DNA from: Bacillota bacterium | GTDB taxonomy: Bacteria; Bacillota; Clostridia; Lachnospirales; Lachnospiraceae | Assembly (NCBI GenBank): GCA_023391695.1 | Contig: JAEWAK010000019.1 | Span: 1-40,570, forward strand | Reading direction: 5' to 3' | Length of the DNA: 40,570 bases | Part shown: positions 14,198 to 22,500 of the stretch, piece by piece | Numbering within the stretch: the first letter of the stretch is position 1 | Layout of the letters: each line of letters begins with the position of its first letter | Notes under the pieces: generated by a model | What the model was told of the DNA's origin: nothing | The model's input: the letters and a program-made list of their open reading frames with translations, nothing else | Databases searched by the model: none | Made by a program: the position numbers and the translations under genes

Positions 14198-16852
14198 ATG
14201 AAAGAATATTTACAATCAGCAGAAGAAGTTCTGCAAAGGTTAAAAACGGATACAGGGGGCCTTTCTTCCGTGGAAGCGGGGAAAAGGCTGGAACAAAACG
14301 GTAAGAATAAACTCAAGGAAGCAAAGAAAGATCCGCTGCTGGTCCGTTTTTTAAATCAGTTAAAAGATCCCATGGTACTTATCCTGATTGCTGCAGCACT
14401 TGTTTCCGGAATTACCGCCGTATATGCCGGGGAGTCATTTGCCGATGTCATAATCATCCTGGCTGTTGTTATTATTAATTCCGTATTGGGAGTTTACCAG
14501 GAAAGCAAGGCAGAAAAAGCGATAGAGGCTTTGCAGGCCATTTCGGCGGCAACCACTAAGGTTATGCGGGACGGAAAACTTCAGGTAATAAAAAGCGAAG
14601 ACCTGGTGGCAGGTGATATTATCGTTCTGGAAGCAGGTGATTCCATCCCAGCAGATGCCAGACTATTAGACAGTGCCAGCATGAAAGTGGAGGAAGCGGC
14701 CCTTACCGGTGAGAGTGTTCCCGTAGATAAAATAATAAATGCCCTGAATCTTGGGAGTCAGAAAGATATCTCCCTCGGTGACCGTAAAAATATGGTATAT
14801 ATGGGCAGTACCATTGTATATGGACGGGGAACTGCAGTTATTACCGCAACGGGTATGGACACGGAGATGGGTAAAATTGCGGAGGCAATAACGAAAGCCA
14901 AGGAAAACGCCACCCCCCTTCAGCTTAAATTAAACCAGCTCAGTAAAACCTTAAGTTTGCTGGTTCTTGGAATCTGTGTATTTATCTTTTTATTCAATGT
15001 TTTTCGTCTATATCCCGATATTTCAGGGGAAGGTATATTAGAAACCTTTATGGTTGCCGTATCCTTAGCCGTAGCCGCTATTCCGGAAGGACTTGCCGCA
15101 GTCGTAACAATCGTATTATCCATCGGTGTTACCAATATGTCAAAAAGAAGCGCAGTGATACGAAAGTTAACCGCCGTAGAGACTTTAGGATGTACCAATG
15201 TTATTTGTTCCGATAAGACAGGCACCCTGACACAGAATAAAATGACCGTTGTGGACAGCTTTGGCAAGGATGAACAATTTCTGGGCAGAGTTATGGCCCT
15301 TTGTAATGATGCGCACTTAAATGATTCCAATGCAGCCGAGGGAGAACCTACGGAAGCAGCTCTTGTTAATTATGCATTTAAACTGGGAATTGCCAAGAAT
15401 AAAGCGGAGGCGGTGACTCCACGTGTCGGGGAAGCGCCTTTTGATTCCGGCAGAAAGCTGATGAGTACCATTCACCAACTGGAAAACGGGACCTTTGAAC
15501 AATACACAAAAGGTGCTCCCGACGTGCTGGTTGCCCGCTGTACCTCTTACTGGGACGGCACCGCGTTAAAACCCTTAACGGAGGAAATGAAATCTGAGAT
15601 TTTAAAAGCCAACAAATCCCTGGCGGATCAGGCACTCCGTGTTCTTGCCGGCGCATTTCGAAGCTTTGAAAAGATGCCGGAAGAAGTGAATCCGGAATTT
15701 TTGGAAAAGGAACTTTGTTTTGTTGGTTTAACCGGCATGATCGACCCCATTCGTCCGGAAGTAAAACCGGCCATCGGCGAATGTAAGGCAGCCGGTATCC
15801 GTACCGTTATGATTACCGGCGACCATAAAGATACTGCTGTTGCAATTGCAAAGCAGTTAGGCATAATTCAAGATGCGAAAGAAGCGCTGACCGGAGCGGA
15901 ATTGAATGAATTAAGCGACAAACAGCTGGATGAGGATATCGGAAAATACTCCGTTTATGCCCGTGTACAGCCTGAACATAAAGTCCGGATAGTAAAAGCA
16001 TGGCAGAGTAAGGGTATGATCGTTGCCATGACCGGTGACGGTGTAAATGATGCACCTTCCATAAAGACAGCCGATATCGGTATCGGCATGGGTATTACGG
16101 GTACGGATGTTACGAAGAATGTTGCGGACATGGTTCTTGCCGATGATAATTTCGCCACCATCGTAAATGCGGTGGAAGAGGGCCGGCGTATCTATGACAA
16201 TATACGGAAAGCGATTCAGTTCCTCCTTTCCTCCAATCTTTCGGAGGTACTGTCCATCTTTGTATCCACCCTGCTTGGTTTTACCATATTAAAACCGGTC
16301 CACCTGCTCTGGATTAACCTGATTACGGATACCTTCCCGGCCGTAGCTCTTGGTATGGAGAAAGAAGAAGCGGATTCCATGAACCGTCCTCCCCGTAACT
16401 CGAAGGAAGGGATTTTTGCAAGAGGATTGGGTACTGACGTAATCTGGCAGGGATTTATGGTTGCCGGAGTCACGGTTTTAGCTTATTTTATCGGACACTA
16501 TATAGAGGCGGGCGTATTTGAAATTGCCGAGAGCCCTGACGGTATGACAATGGCATTCTTAACCCTTTCCATGGCTGAGATGTTCCATTCCCTGAATATG
16601 AGAAGCAGACGGCAGTCCATATTCCGGATCAAGCAGCATAATAAGTTCTTATATGGAGCCATGGCAGCATCCCTTATATTGACAACTGCGGTTATATTCG
16701 TTCCTCCCCTGGCAAAAGCCTTCCAGTTTGAAAGCATATCCCTCCTGGAATATGCGGTATCTATGGGATTGGGTATTGTGGTGGTGCCTATTGTGGAAAT
16801 CGTCAAGTTCTTCCAGCGAATTTATGATAGAAAACATGGTGTTACGGAATAA
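14198..16852 (+). CDS. P-type (P2A) Ca2+/Mn2+-transporting ATPase
   Basis: An 884-residue membrane cation pump of the SERCA/PMR1 class. An N-terminal cation-ATPase segment precedes the actuator motif LTGES (169-173), M4 PEGLAAVV, the phosphorylation motif SDKTGTLTQ (Asp339), the nucleotide-binding KGAPDVL and the hinge TGDGVNDAP (from 612), with about ten membrane helices. M5 has NLSE and M6 has NLITD, matching the SERCA ion-binding residues Asn768/Glu771 and Asn796/Thr799/Asp800. The start is ATG 14198, 6 nt after AGGAGG; the in-frame ATG at 14192 directly abuts that site and cannot be used. The upstream Mn2+-type riboswitch suggests manganese export as the main role, with Ca2+ also likely. 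Confidence 0.92.
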   Translation: MKEYLQSAEEVLQRLKTDTGGLSSVEAGKRLEQNGKNKLKEAKKDPLLVRFLNQLKDPMVLILIAAALVSGITAVYAGESFADVIIILAVVIINSVLGVYQESKAEKAIEALQAISAATTKVMRDGKLQVIKSEDLVAGDIIVLEAGDSIPADARLLDSASMKVEEAALTGESVPVDKIINALNLGSQKDISLGDRKNMVYMGSTIVYGRGTAVITATGMDTEMGKIAEAITKAKENATPLQLKLNQLSKTLSLLVLGICVFIFLFNVFRLYPDISGEGILETFMVAVSLAVAAIPEGLAAVVTIVLSIGVTNMSKRSAVIRKLTAVETLGCTNVICSDKTGTLTQNKMTVVDSFGKDEQFLGRVMALCNDAHLNDSNAAEGEPTEAALVNYAFKLGIAKNKAEAVTPRVGEAPFDSGRKLMSTIHQLENGTFEQYTKGAPDVLVARCTSYWDGTALKPLTEEMKSEILKANKSLADQALRVLAGAFRSFEKMPEEVNPEFLEKELCFVGLTGMIDPIRPEVKPAIGECKAAGIRTVMITGDHKDTAVAIAKQLGIIQDAKEALTGAELNELSDKQLDEDIGKYSVYARVQPEHKVRIVKAWQSKGMIVAMTGDGVNDAPSIKTADIGIGMGITGTDVTKNVADMVLADDNFATIVNAVEEGRRIYDNIRKAIQFLLSSNLSEVLSIFVSTLLGFTILKPVHLLWINLITDTFPAVALGMEKEEADSMNRPPRNSKEGIFARGLGTDVIWQGFMVAGVTVLAYFIGHYIEAGVFEIAESPDGMTMAFLTLSMAEMFHSLNMRSRRQSIFRIKQHNKFLYGAMAASLILTTAVIFVPPLAKAFQFESISLLEYAVSMGLGIVVVPIVEIVKFFQRIYDRKHGVTE

Positions 16853-16935
16853 GCTAATTTAAAATCCCTAGTTTAAAAGACAGGGGCTGATGTAAGATTA
16901 TAAATTACTCAGCCTGGAGAGAACATGGTTTATAT

Positions 16936-16999
16936 TTCACAGATATTTGTGAAAAATTTTACGCGAATGGCTGCAAGATAGAGAGTGCAGCCATTCGCG
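16936..16999. repeat. Two hairpins downstream of the ATPase gene
   Basis: TTCACA/TGTGAA (16936-16953) is followed by a perfect 14-bp stem, CGCGAATGGCTGCA (16962-16975) with TGCAGCCATTCGCG (16986-16999), around a 10-nt loop. On the minus strand the long stem is followed by TAAAATTTTT, so it could terminate minus-strand transcription from 17289. On the plus strand no T-run follows. Confidence 0.55.
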
Positions 17000-17030
17000 C
17001 GACTTAGCATAAATTCAAGATATAACTATA

Positions 17031-17198
17031 GACCCTGGAGTGTGTTTGAAAAATCATTGCACCGTTCTGAACGCTCCACCTTGGGGCGTGCTTTGTCACG
17101 ATTTTGGAATGTAGCCCTGCTACCATCCAAAACAAGTTTCTTGCCTCCCACAAAGTGAGGCCTCCAGTCCGGTACAAGTATTCAAACACACTCTGGTA
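17031..17198. repeat. Long imperfect palindrome (MITE-like)
   Basis: GAGTGTGTTTGAA (17038-17050) and TTCAAACACACTC (17181-17193) are perfect 13-bp inverted ends about 155 nt apart. The two arms stay partly complementary all the way in, down to a central stem TTTTGGA..GTAG/CTAC..TCCAAAA (17102-17132) with a 5-nt loop. The whole unit could fold as one long hairpin. It contains no transposase. It could be a miniature inverted-repeat element, the joined ends of a lost insertion sequence or a structured RNA. Confidence 0.55.
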
Positions 17199-17288
17199 CA
17201 TTAAATTTATCATTTTGCAACAGCTCTATTTATTTTGGAGGCAAAGCCAAACCGTGTTAATTGATATTTCAGAGTGACAGGATAGCCG

Positions 17289-18719
17289 CTATTTTACAAT
17301 AATAACCGGATAGGATTCCGTGCCGTCATCAATGGGATCTCCGAATATAACGGAAGAAAGTTTTATCCGGAGAACCGGACGGACCGCGTCATTTCTGCGC
17401 CCGACGAAGTAGCTGTCCGTAATGCTTCCTACCGTAAAAACATAGGCCGCATATTGGTTTGTTATTCCCGGTGAACGCAGCCACCAGCAGGTATTGCCAT
17501 TGTTTTTGTTTGCATAGCCCTCCTGCAGGGCATGCTCCGTTAATTTCATGGTCCTTGATTTACTTTTATTGCTTACACCGCTTTGAAATCCGTAAGCATT
17601 GTTTTGTGCTTCGTCATAGGAAAGCAGGAACACTTTATCCATGGTATCATTACCGCCCCTTGTACCGTAATTCGAATTATCCGAATTTACAACTTTAGTA
17701 TTCTGAATGGCAGTTCTTTCTACATTGGTGAAAGCGCTGTCCAAAAAGGTACTGTTCAGCCAGGTTCTAAGGGTCGAGGTCTCCCAGGTCACATCGGAGA
17801 AGGTATCATTATAATTTTTACAAATCAGGCCGTATTCAGATAACAGGAGAACCGTATTATCCGTAATTTCCAGGACTCTCCATAATATGGGTTCCTTCCC
17901 GTTTTCAAGGATATTATCCTGTTCAAATTCGCCAAAATAGACACGGCTTCCTTTCCACTCATTTTTTACGGTATAATTTTTTCCGTTAACCGGATTGGTA
18001 ACCGGCAGGTTTTGCGGTTCTTTTTTTTCAACTTCTATCTCTATACTGTTTTTCGTAATAACACCGCCTGCATTTACTTTTACGGTAATGACCGCCCTGC
18101 CTTCTGATTTCCCTGTAACAATTCCATAGATTCCGTCTTTTTCCACCGATGCCACTGCCGTATTGTCCGATTCATAAGAAAGGCTGTTAAATACGCCGCA
18201 GGATACCATGGTTTTTAATTTCATTATTTCTCCTACATGAACCGAATCGTTTAACGGAGTAATTGTCACCTTTCCGGGTTTTACTGTAATATCGGTCGTA
18301 TGGGTAAACTTTTTATTATCCGAAACAAGGGTGGTAATAACCTTTGTCGTTCCGACAGCCTGTGCAATTACCACTCCGTCTGAGACGGTTGCAATTTTTT
18401 CATTCAGGGATTTATAAGATTTGATCTGTACTTCGCTGTCTGCCGGTTTTACTTTGATCCGGTCAGTATTTCCCGCATATATGGTCAGGCTTTCCGTTAA
18501 TGATATTTCAGATCCCTTCGTGTTTCCTTTTGGATTTAAACCGGCTGCTTTTGTGGTATGAATAACAATAGCACCAATTACTAATATGGAGAGAATAACT
18601 CCCATACATGTAAGAAATAGGTTCATTCTTTTTCTCATTCCTTTAGATGTTGTATAATTCTTATTCGCGGATTTGTTATGCTGTAATAACAGCAGTAATT
18701 TTCTTAAATTATTTTTCAT
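17289..18719 (-). CDS. Membrane-anchored protein with Big2 (Ig-like) domains and DUF6273-like domain
   Basis: A 476-residue surface protein. A cytoplasmic N-terminus (about 32 residues, basic) is followed by one membrane helix at about 33-54 (LFLTCMGVILSILVIGAIVI). Two Ig-like Big2 domains follow, at about 70-145 (KSLNEKIATVSDGVVIAQAVGTT) and 150-232 (YESDNTAVASVEKD). The C-terminal domain (about 250-465) has the DUF6273 pattern: ILWRVLEI, LRTWLNSTF, WWLRSPG and VRPVLRI. It is probably exported and displayed, with a sugar- or matrix-binding role unproven. ATG 18719 has GGAG 8 nt upstream. It is monocistronic, divergent from the J-domain gene and convergent with the ATPase. Confidence 0.8.
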   Translation of the reverse strand: MKNNLRKLLLLLQHNKSANKNYTTSKGMRKRMNLFLTCMGVILSILVIGAIVIHTTKAAGLNPKGNTKGSEISLTESLTIYAGNTDRIKVKPADSEVQIKSYKSLNEKIATVSDGVVIAQAVGTTKVITTLVSDNKKFTHTTDITVKPGKVTITPLNDSVHVGEIMKLKTMVSCGVFNSLSYESDNTAVASVEKDGIYGIVTGKSEGRAVITVKVNAGGVITKNSIEIEVEKKEPQNLPVTNPVNGKNYTVKNEWKGSRVYFGEFEQDNILENGKEPILWRVLEITDNTVLLLSEYGLICKNYNDTFSDVTWETSTLRTWLNSTFLDSAFTNVERTAIQNTKVVNSDNSNYGTRGGNDTMDKVFLLSYDEAQNNAYGFQSGVSNKSKSRTMKLTEHALQEGYANKNNGNTCWWLRSPGITNQYAAYVFTVGSITDSYFVGRRNDAVRPVLRIKLSSVIFGDPIDDGTESYPVIIVK

Positions 18720-18793
18720 GTCCTGTTCTCCATAAGTCCCTAATTATTTATATTCAACTCCTGTCTGCGTGCCCCACGCGCATAAATAGGAGA

Positions 18794-18812
18794 GTGAAAG
18801 AGTTTTTCACTT
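18794..18812. repeat. Small hairpin in the leader of the Big2 protein gene
   Basis: AGTGAAA (18794-18800) and TTTCACT (18806-18812) pair around a 5-nt loop, lying between the minus-strand promoter at 18838-18866 and the start codon at 18719. It may be a leader structure or operator. Confidence 0.45.
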
Positions 18813-18837
18813 TCAACCCTTCCCTTTCTTTTACAAT

Positions 18838-18866
18838 ATATTATCATAGCAGCGCGGGAATAGCAA
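18838..18866 (-). promoter_or_regulatory. Promoter of the Big2 protein gene
   Basis: Minus strand TTGCTA (18861-18866), 17-nt spacer, TAATAT (18838-18843). Spacing is ideal and both hexamers differ slightly from consensus. It gives a leader of about 110 nt. Confidence 0.5.
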
Positions 18867-18930
18867 ATATAAGAATAAAGTCAAATAGATTAATATTGTG
18901 ATAAATTTGTCCTAAATTTCATAAAATTCA

Positions 18931-18959
18931 TGTACAAATTTTAGTAGAAATGGTATGAT
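18931..18959 (+). promoter_or_regulatory. Possible promoter of the J-domain/hscC operon
   Basis: TGTACA (18931-18936), 17-nt spacer, TATGAT (18954-18959). The -35 matches consensus at 4 of 6. It is divergent from the promoter at 18838-18866. The leader ends with a TGCGC-GAAA-GCGCA tetraloop hairpin (19095-19108). Confidence 0.4.
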
Positions 18960-19094
18960 ACGGATAAGTGTACCCATTTTTACAAATTTCGACTATTTCT
19001 CCATGGCATATTGTTTTACTGCCATGATCCTGCTTATGGGAGTAAGGTGGAAAATAAAAGACATATTTTTTAAGCATACAGATAGGGGCTAGGT

Positions 19095-19120
19095 TGCGCG
19101 AAAGCGCACAGATGGGAGTT
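19095..19120 (+). repeat. GNRA-tetraloop hairpin plus shared tag, carrying the ribosome site
   Basis: TGCGC-GAAA-GCGCA (19095-19108) runs into CACAGATGGGAGTT (19107-19120), the same tag as at 6147-6160. GGGAG in the tag lies 6 nt before ATG 19125 and is the ribosome site. The pairing of a GC hairpin with this tag in two places suggests a dispersed repeat that can supply a ribosome site. Confidence 0.55.
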
Positions 19121-19124
19121 TAAT

Positions 19125-22100
19125 ATGGATAGACAAATGATATGGAAAGTTTTGGGGATCGAAGAGACCAGAGATGAAAACGGAATAAAACAAGCGTACC
19201 GTAATAAGCTTACCCTGGTTAATCCGGAGGACGATGCGGAAGGTTTTATGAAACTCCGTAAAGCTTACGAAGAAGCGCTGGAGTTTATAAAAACGGAGGA
19301 AGGTGTCCGGGATGAGGATGAGGATACCGGTAAGGAGAAAACGGAAGTCGAAATATGGCTTGAGAAAGTGGATAAGGTTTATTCCGACATACGGAAAAGA
19401 ATTGATGTTAATCTTTGGAAGGAACTGCTCCGGGACGAGGTATGCGTCGGTCTGGACACATCCCTGGAGGCAGGGGAGAAACTTCTGGTTTTTCTGATGA
19501 ATCATTATTATCTGCCCCAGCCGGTGTGGCAGGTTTTGGACCGGGAATTTAATTTTATTAATGAAAAAGAGCAGTTGAGCGAGAAGTTTCCGTCTGATTT
19601 CCTGGATTATGTGGTCAATCAGGTCCAGACAAAGAATTTCCTGGATTACAAGCTTTTTGAGATCAGGGGAGAATATGATGCCGATTCCTATATTCATAAT
19701 TATTATGAAATAAAAGGAATTCTCGACCGGAATAATATATCCGAAGAAAAGGACAGGCTGTCTGAATTAATGGAAGAAACAGATGCTGCCTCCATTTATC
19801 ACCCCTATGCGGAGGTGGAAAAATTACGTTTCTATCTTGAAACCTCCCCGGAGCTTACTATAGATACGGCGCAGAGGCTGGCAGAAAAATATCCGGAGGA
19901 TGATTATATCTTATATTACGCCGGAAAAATAAAATGGATGAATGAAGATTTTAAGGAGGCTTATCATATATGGGAGCAGGTTCTTAAGATCAGCCCTGAG
20001 CATTATTCGGCAAAAGCGGGAATCGCCCGGTATCTTTTAAGGACCGGGGAATATGAGAAGGCCAAGGATGCGGCAATGGACCTGCTTGAAATCTACCGGA
20101 ATGACCAGGAGATGCTCTCTTGCATGCGGGAGGCAAATGAACACCTGATTACCATATATAAGGCAAGATGTGAGGAAGATAAAAATGATTTGAAAACAAG
20201 GATTGAACTGGGATGGTGTTTCTACCAGAATGAAAAATGCGGGGAATGCGAGCAGGCCCTTTTGGAAGTACCGGCTGAGGAGAGAAGTACCTATGATTAT
20301 ATGTATTTAAGCGGAAGAAATTATTTTTCCTGGGAGAAATATGAGAAATCACTGGAATATTTCCTCCCCTGCCTTGTCATATTAAAAACCGTAAATGAGG
20401 ACAGTACGGAGGAAGAAAAGGGCAGGCTTAAGCGGTTTGGTTTTATTCAGTATTGTATAGCCCAATGCTATAAGGAAACCGGACAGCCGGAGAATTCCAT
20501 TCCCTATTTTAAAGATGCCATAGAGGCCCAGAAAAACCAGGGAGACCGTCTTTTTTATATGGACCAGCTTTCCGGGGCGTACCTTAAGCTGGAGAAAAAC
20601 GAGGAAGCCATCGATCTGAGTGACCGGATTATTAAGGAGGATAAAACCTTTTATCCGGCATATCTCCATCGCCAGGAAGGATATTTCAACCTGAAAAATT
20701 TACAGGGTGTGGTTGATGATTTTTACTCCTGCCATGAGATCTTTCCGGGGTTTGTGAAACCGTACGTGCTGGCTGCAAAAGCCTTCTATTACACAGGCCA
20801 GTATGAGGATTCCAAAAATATTGTTTCAATGGCCAGGGAAGCGGGGCTTTCCAGCAACGAGCTGGAACTCTGTTACATAAGGGATCTGCGCTATCTGGCT
20901 GAAACCAGGGCGCATATGGAAGAAGCCGTTTTGCTTGCTTTGGATTTAAAGAAAAGACTGAAACAGGAAGATAACGATATAGAGGATATCTCCGAAGTTG
21001 ATTTTGAAATTGCACTATTGTATATGGATGGCAGTGAAGAAGACAAAGCCCTGGAATTCGTAAACCTTGCAATCAGGCAGAACCCCTCCGAGTTCAGTTA
21101 CCAGCGGCTGAAAGCGGATATTTACCTGGAAAAAAAAGAATATCAGACAGCACTGAATTATTACCTCAATTTAGTGAAAGAAGCACCGGACAGTGCCGGT
21201 ATCCACTATAATATGGGAAGATGCCATGAGGCCCTGGGAAAGACGTCGGAAGCACTGAAGGAATATAAAAAGACTTTGGAACTGGACCCGGAACACAGAA
21301 CCGCCAATAACCTGATCATGGATATTTACCAGCGTACTTACAAAAACACGGAGAAACATGAGTATTATAAAGAAGCCCTTTCTTATGCCGACCGCCAGCT
21401 GGAGCTTATGGAAAACTGTTACAATTATGTGGAAAGAGGCCTTTTGTATTTGGACGGTTATGAACTGGAAAAAGCCATTGAGGACTTTCAAAAGGGAGCC
21501 CAATTCAATGAAGAAGATATTTTTACCCACAATAATGCGGGATATTCCTATAAAATCTTAAGAGAACTGGATAAGGGAATTGAAGAGCTGAACAAGGCCA
21601 TATCCCTGTCCAAACCGGGTGAGTCGATCCTTCCCTACGGCAATCTGGCATCCTGTTACGAAATAGCGGAACAGTATGAGAAAGCCCTGGAAACCCTGGA
21701 TGCGGCAATTGCCGTCTTTCCTGAAAATACAAATATGTATGAAAGGAAAGGGGAAATTTATACAAAGATGGGGCAGTATAAAAAAGCGTTGGAGGCATAC
21801 CGGAAATTATATGATTTCCCGGAAAAAGACAAAGGGGAAGTCTGCATAAATTTGGGGAATGTCTATGAAGCCGCCGGTAAAAATGTAATGGCATTCTATT
21901 ATTTTAAACTTGCTGTTTCAAAAAGTCCGAAAAATGCGGATGCACTTCATGCCTATGCCTCTTTCTTGTGCAATTCGGGACATTACCGTAAAGCCGTAAG
22001 CTGGTTTAAAAAAGCGGTTAAATATACGGACATGGATTCAGACGTAAATACGAATAATTATGTGGAATACTGTATTGATACCGCATATGCATACTGGGAA

Positions 22101-22484
22101 TGTAAGAAGTTTAAGAAAGCGGGGCAATGGGCGAATAAGGCTGTTTACCAAATCCTGCAAAAATACGGGGCGGAGGAGGATTATACGGATTATCCCATGA
22201 ATTCCCCATCCCACTGTGTTGATCTGGGATATGTTTATTTATTCAGTCAGGACCTTAAACTGGCGGAAGATTATTTCATCCGTTCCTATACGAAAAAACC
22301 CTGCAGGAACTGTGAATATTATTATTGTTATGAAGGATATTTCGGTCTGGGACTGGTCTATGAAAAAATGAATTTGCCTGAAAAGGCACTGGAGTGCTAC
22401 AAAAAGGTCCTTGCCGTAAACTGGAATTTTAAAAAATGCAAAAGAAAACTGGAGGCCCTGGAAAAAAGCCTGGGCAGGAAATAA
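19125..22484 (+). CDS. Degenerate J-domain protein with long TPR array
   Basis: A 1119-residue cytoplasmic protein. Residues 5-55 resemble a J domain (IWKVLGIEETRDENGIKQAYRNKL..FMKLRKAYEEAL), but the HPD triad needed to stimulate Hsp70 is replaced by NPE (33-35). After an acidic linker, residues about 240-1115 are helical and contain at least a dozen TPR-like repeats (for example IHYNMGRCHEALGKTSEALK, CINLGNVYEAAGKNVMAFYY). It is followed 16 nt later by an HscC-like Hsp70 gene, so it is probably a client-holding co-chaperone partner for it. GGGAG within a repeat tag sets the start. It is unlike classical DnaJ: no G/F region and no zinc fingers. Confidence 0.82.
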   Translation: MDRQMIWKVLGIEETRDENGIKQAYRNKLTLVNPEDDAEGFMKLRKAYEEALEFIKTEEGVRDEDEDTGKEKTEVEIWLEKVDKVYSDIRKRIDVNLWKELLRDEVCVGLDTSLEAGEKLLVFLMNHYYLPQPVWQVLDREFNFINEKEQLSEKFPSDFLDYVVNQVQTKNFLDYKLFEIRGEYDADSYIHNYYEIKGILDRNNISEEKDRLSELMEETDAASIYHPYAEVEKLRFYLETSPELTIDTAQRLAEKYPEDDYILYYAGKIKWMNEDFKEAYHIWEQVLKISPEHYSAKAGIARYLLRTGEYEKAKDAAMDLLEIYRNDQEMLSCMREANEHLITIYKARCEEDKNDLKTRIELGWCFYQNEKCGECEQALLEVPAEERSTYDYMYLSGRNYFSWEKYEKSLEYFLPCLVILKTVNEDSTEEEKGRLKRFGFIQYCIAQCYKETGQPENSIPYFKDAIEAQKNQGDRLFYMDQLSGAYLKLEKNEEAIDLSDRIIKEDKTFYPAYLHRQEGYFNLKNLQGVVDDFYSCHEIFPGFVKPYVLAAKAFYYTGQYEDSKNIVSMAREAGLSSNELELCYIRDLRYLAETRAHMEEAVLLALDLKKRLKQEDNDIEDISEVDFEIALLYMDGSEEDKALEFVNLAIRQNPSEFSYQRLKADIYLEKKEYQTALNYYLNLVKEAPDSAGIHYNMGRCHEALGKTSEALKEYKKTLELDPEHRTANNLIMDIYQRTYKNTEKHEYYKEALSYADRQLELMENCYNYVERGLLYLDGYELEKAIEDFQKGAQFNEEDIFTHNNAGYSYKILRELDKGIEELNKAISLSKPGESILPYGNLASCYEIAEQYEKALETLDAAIAVFPENTNMYERKGEIYTKMGQYKKALEAYRKLYDFPEKDKGEVCINLGNVYEAAGKNVMAFYYFKLAVSKSPKNADALHAYASFLCNSGHYRKAVSWFKKAVKYTDMDSDVNTNNYVEYCIDTAYAYWECKKFKKAGQWANKAVYQILQKYGAEEDYTDYPMNSPSHCVDLGYVYLFSQDLKLAEDYFIRSYTKKPCRNCEYYYCYEGYFGLGLVYEKMNLPEKALECYKKVLAVNWNFKKCKRKLEALEKSLGRK

Positions 22485-22500
22485 GAAATGAGGTTTTAAC

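Noticed and set aside
17004..17213. 69-codon minus-strand frame
   Set aside because: It lies wholly in the long imperfect palindrome, whose symmetry explains it better than a protein.
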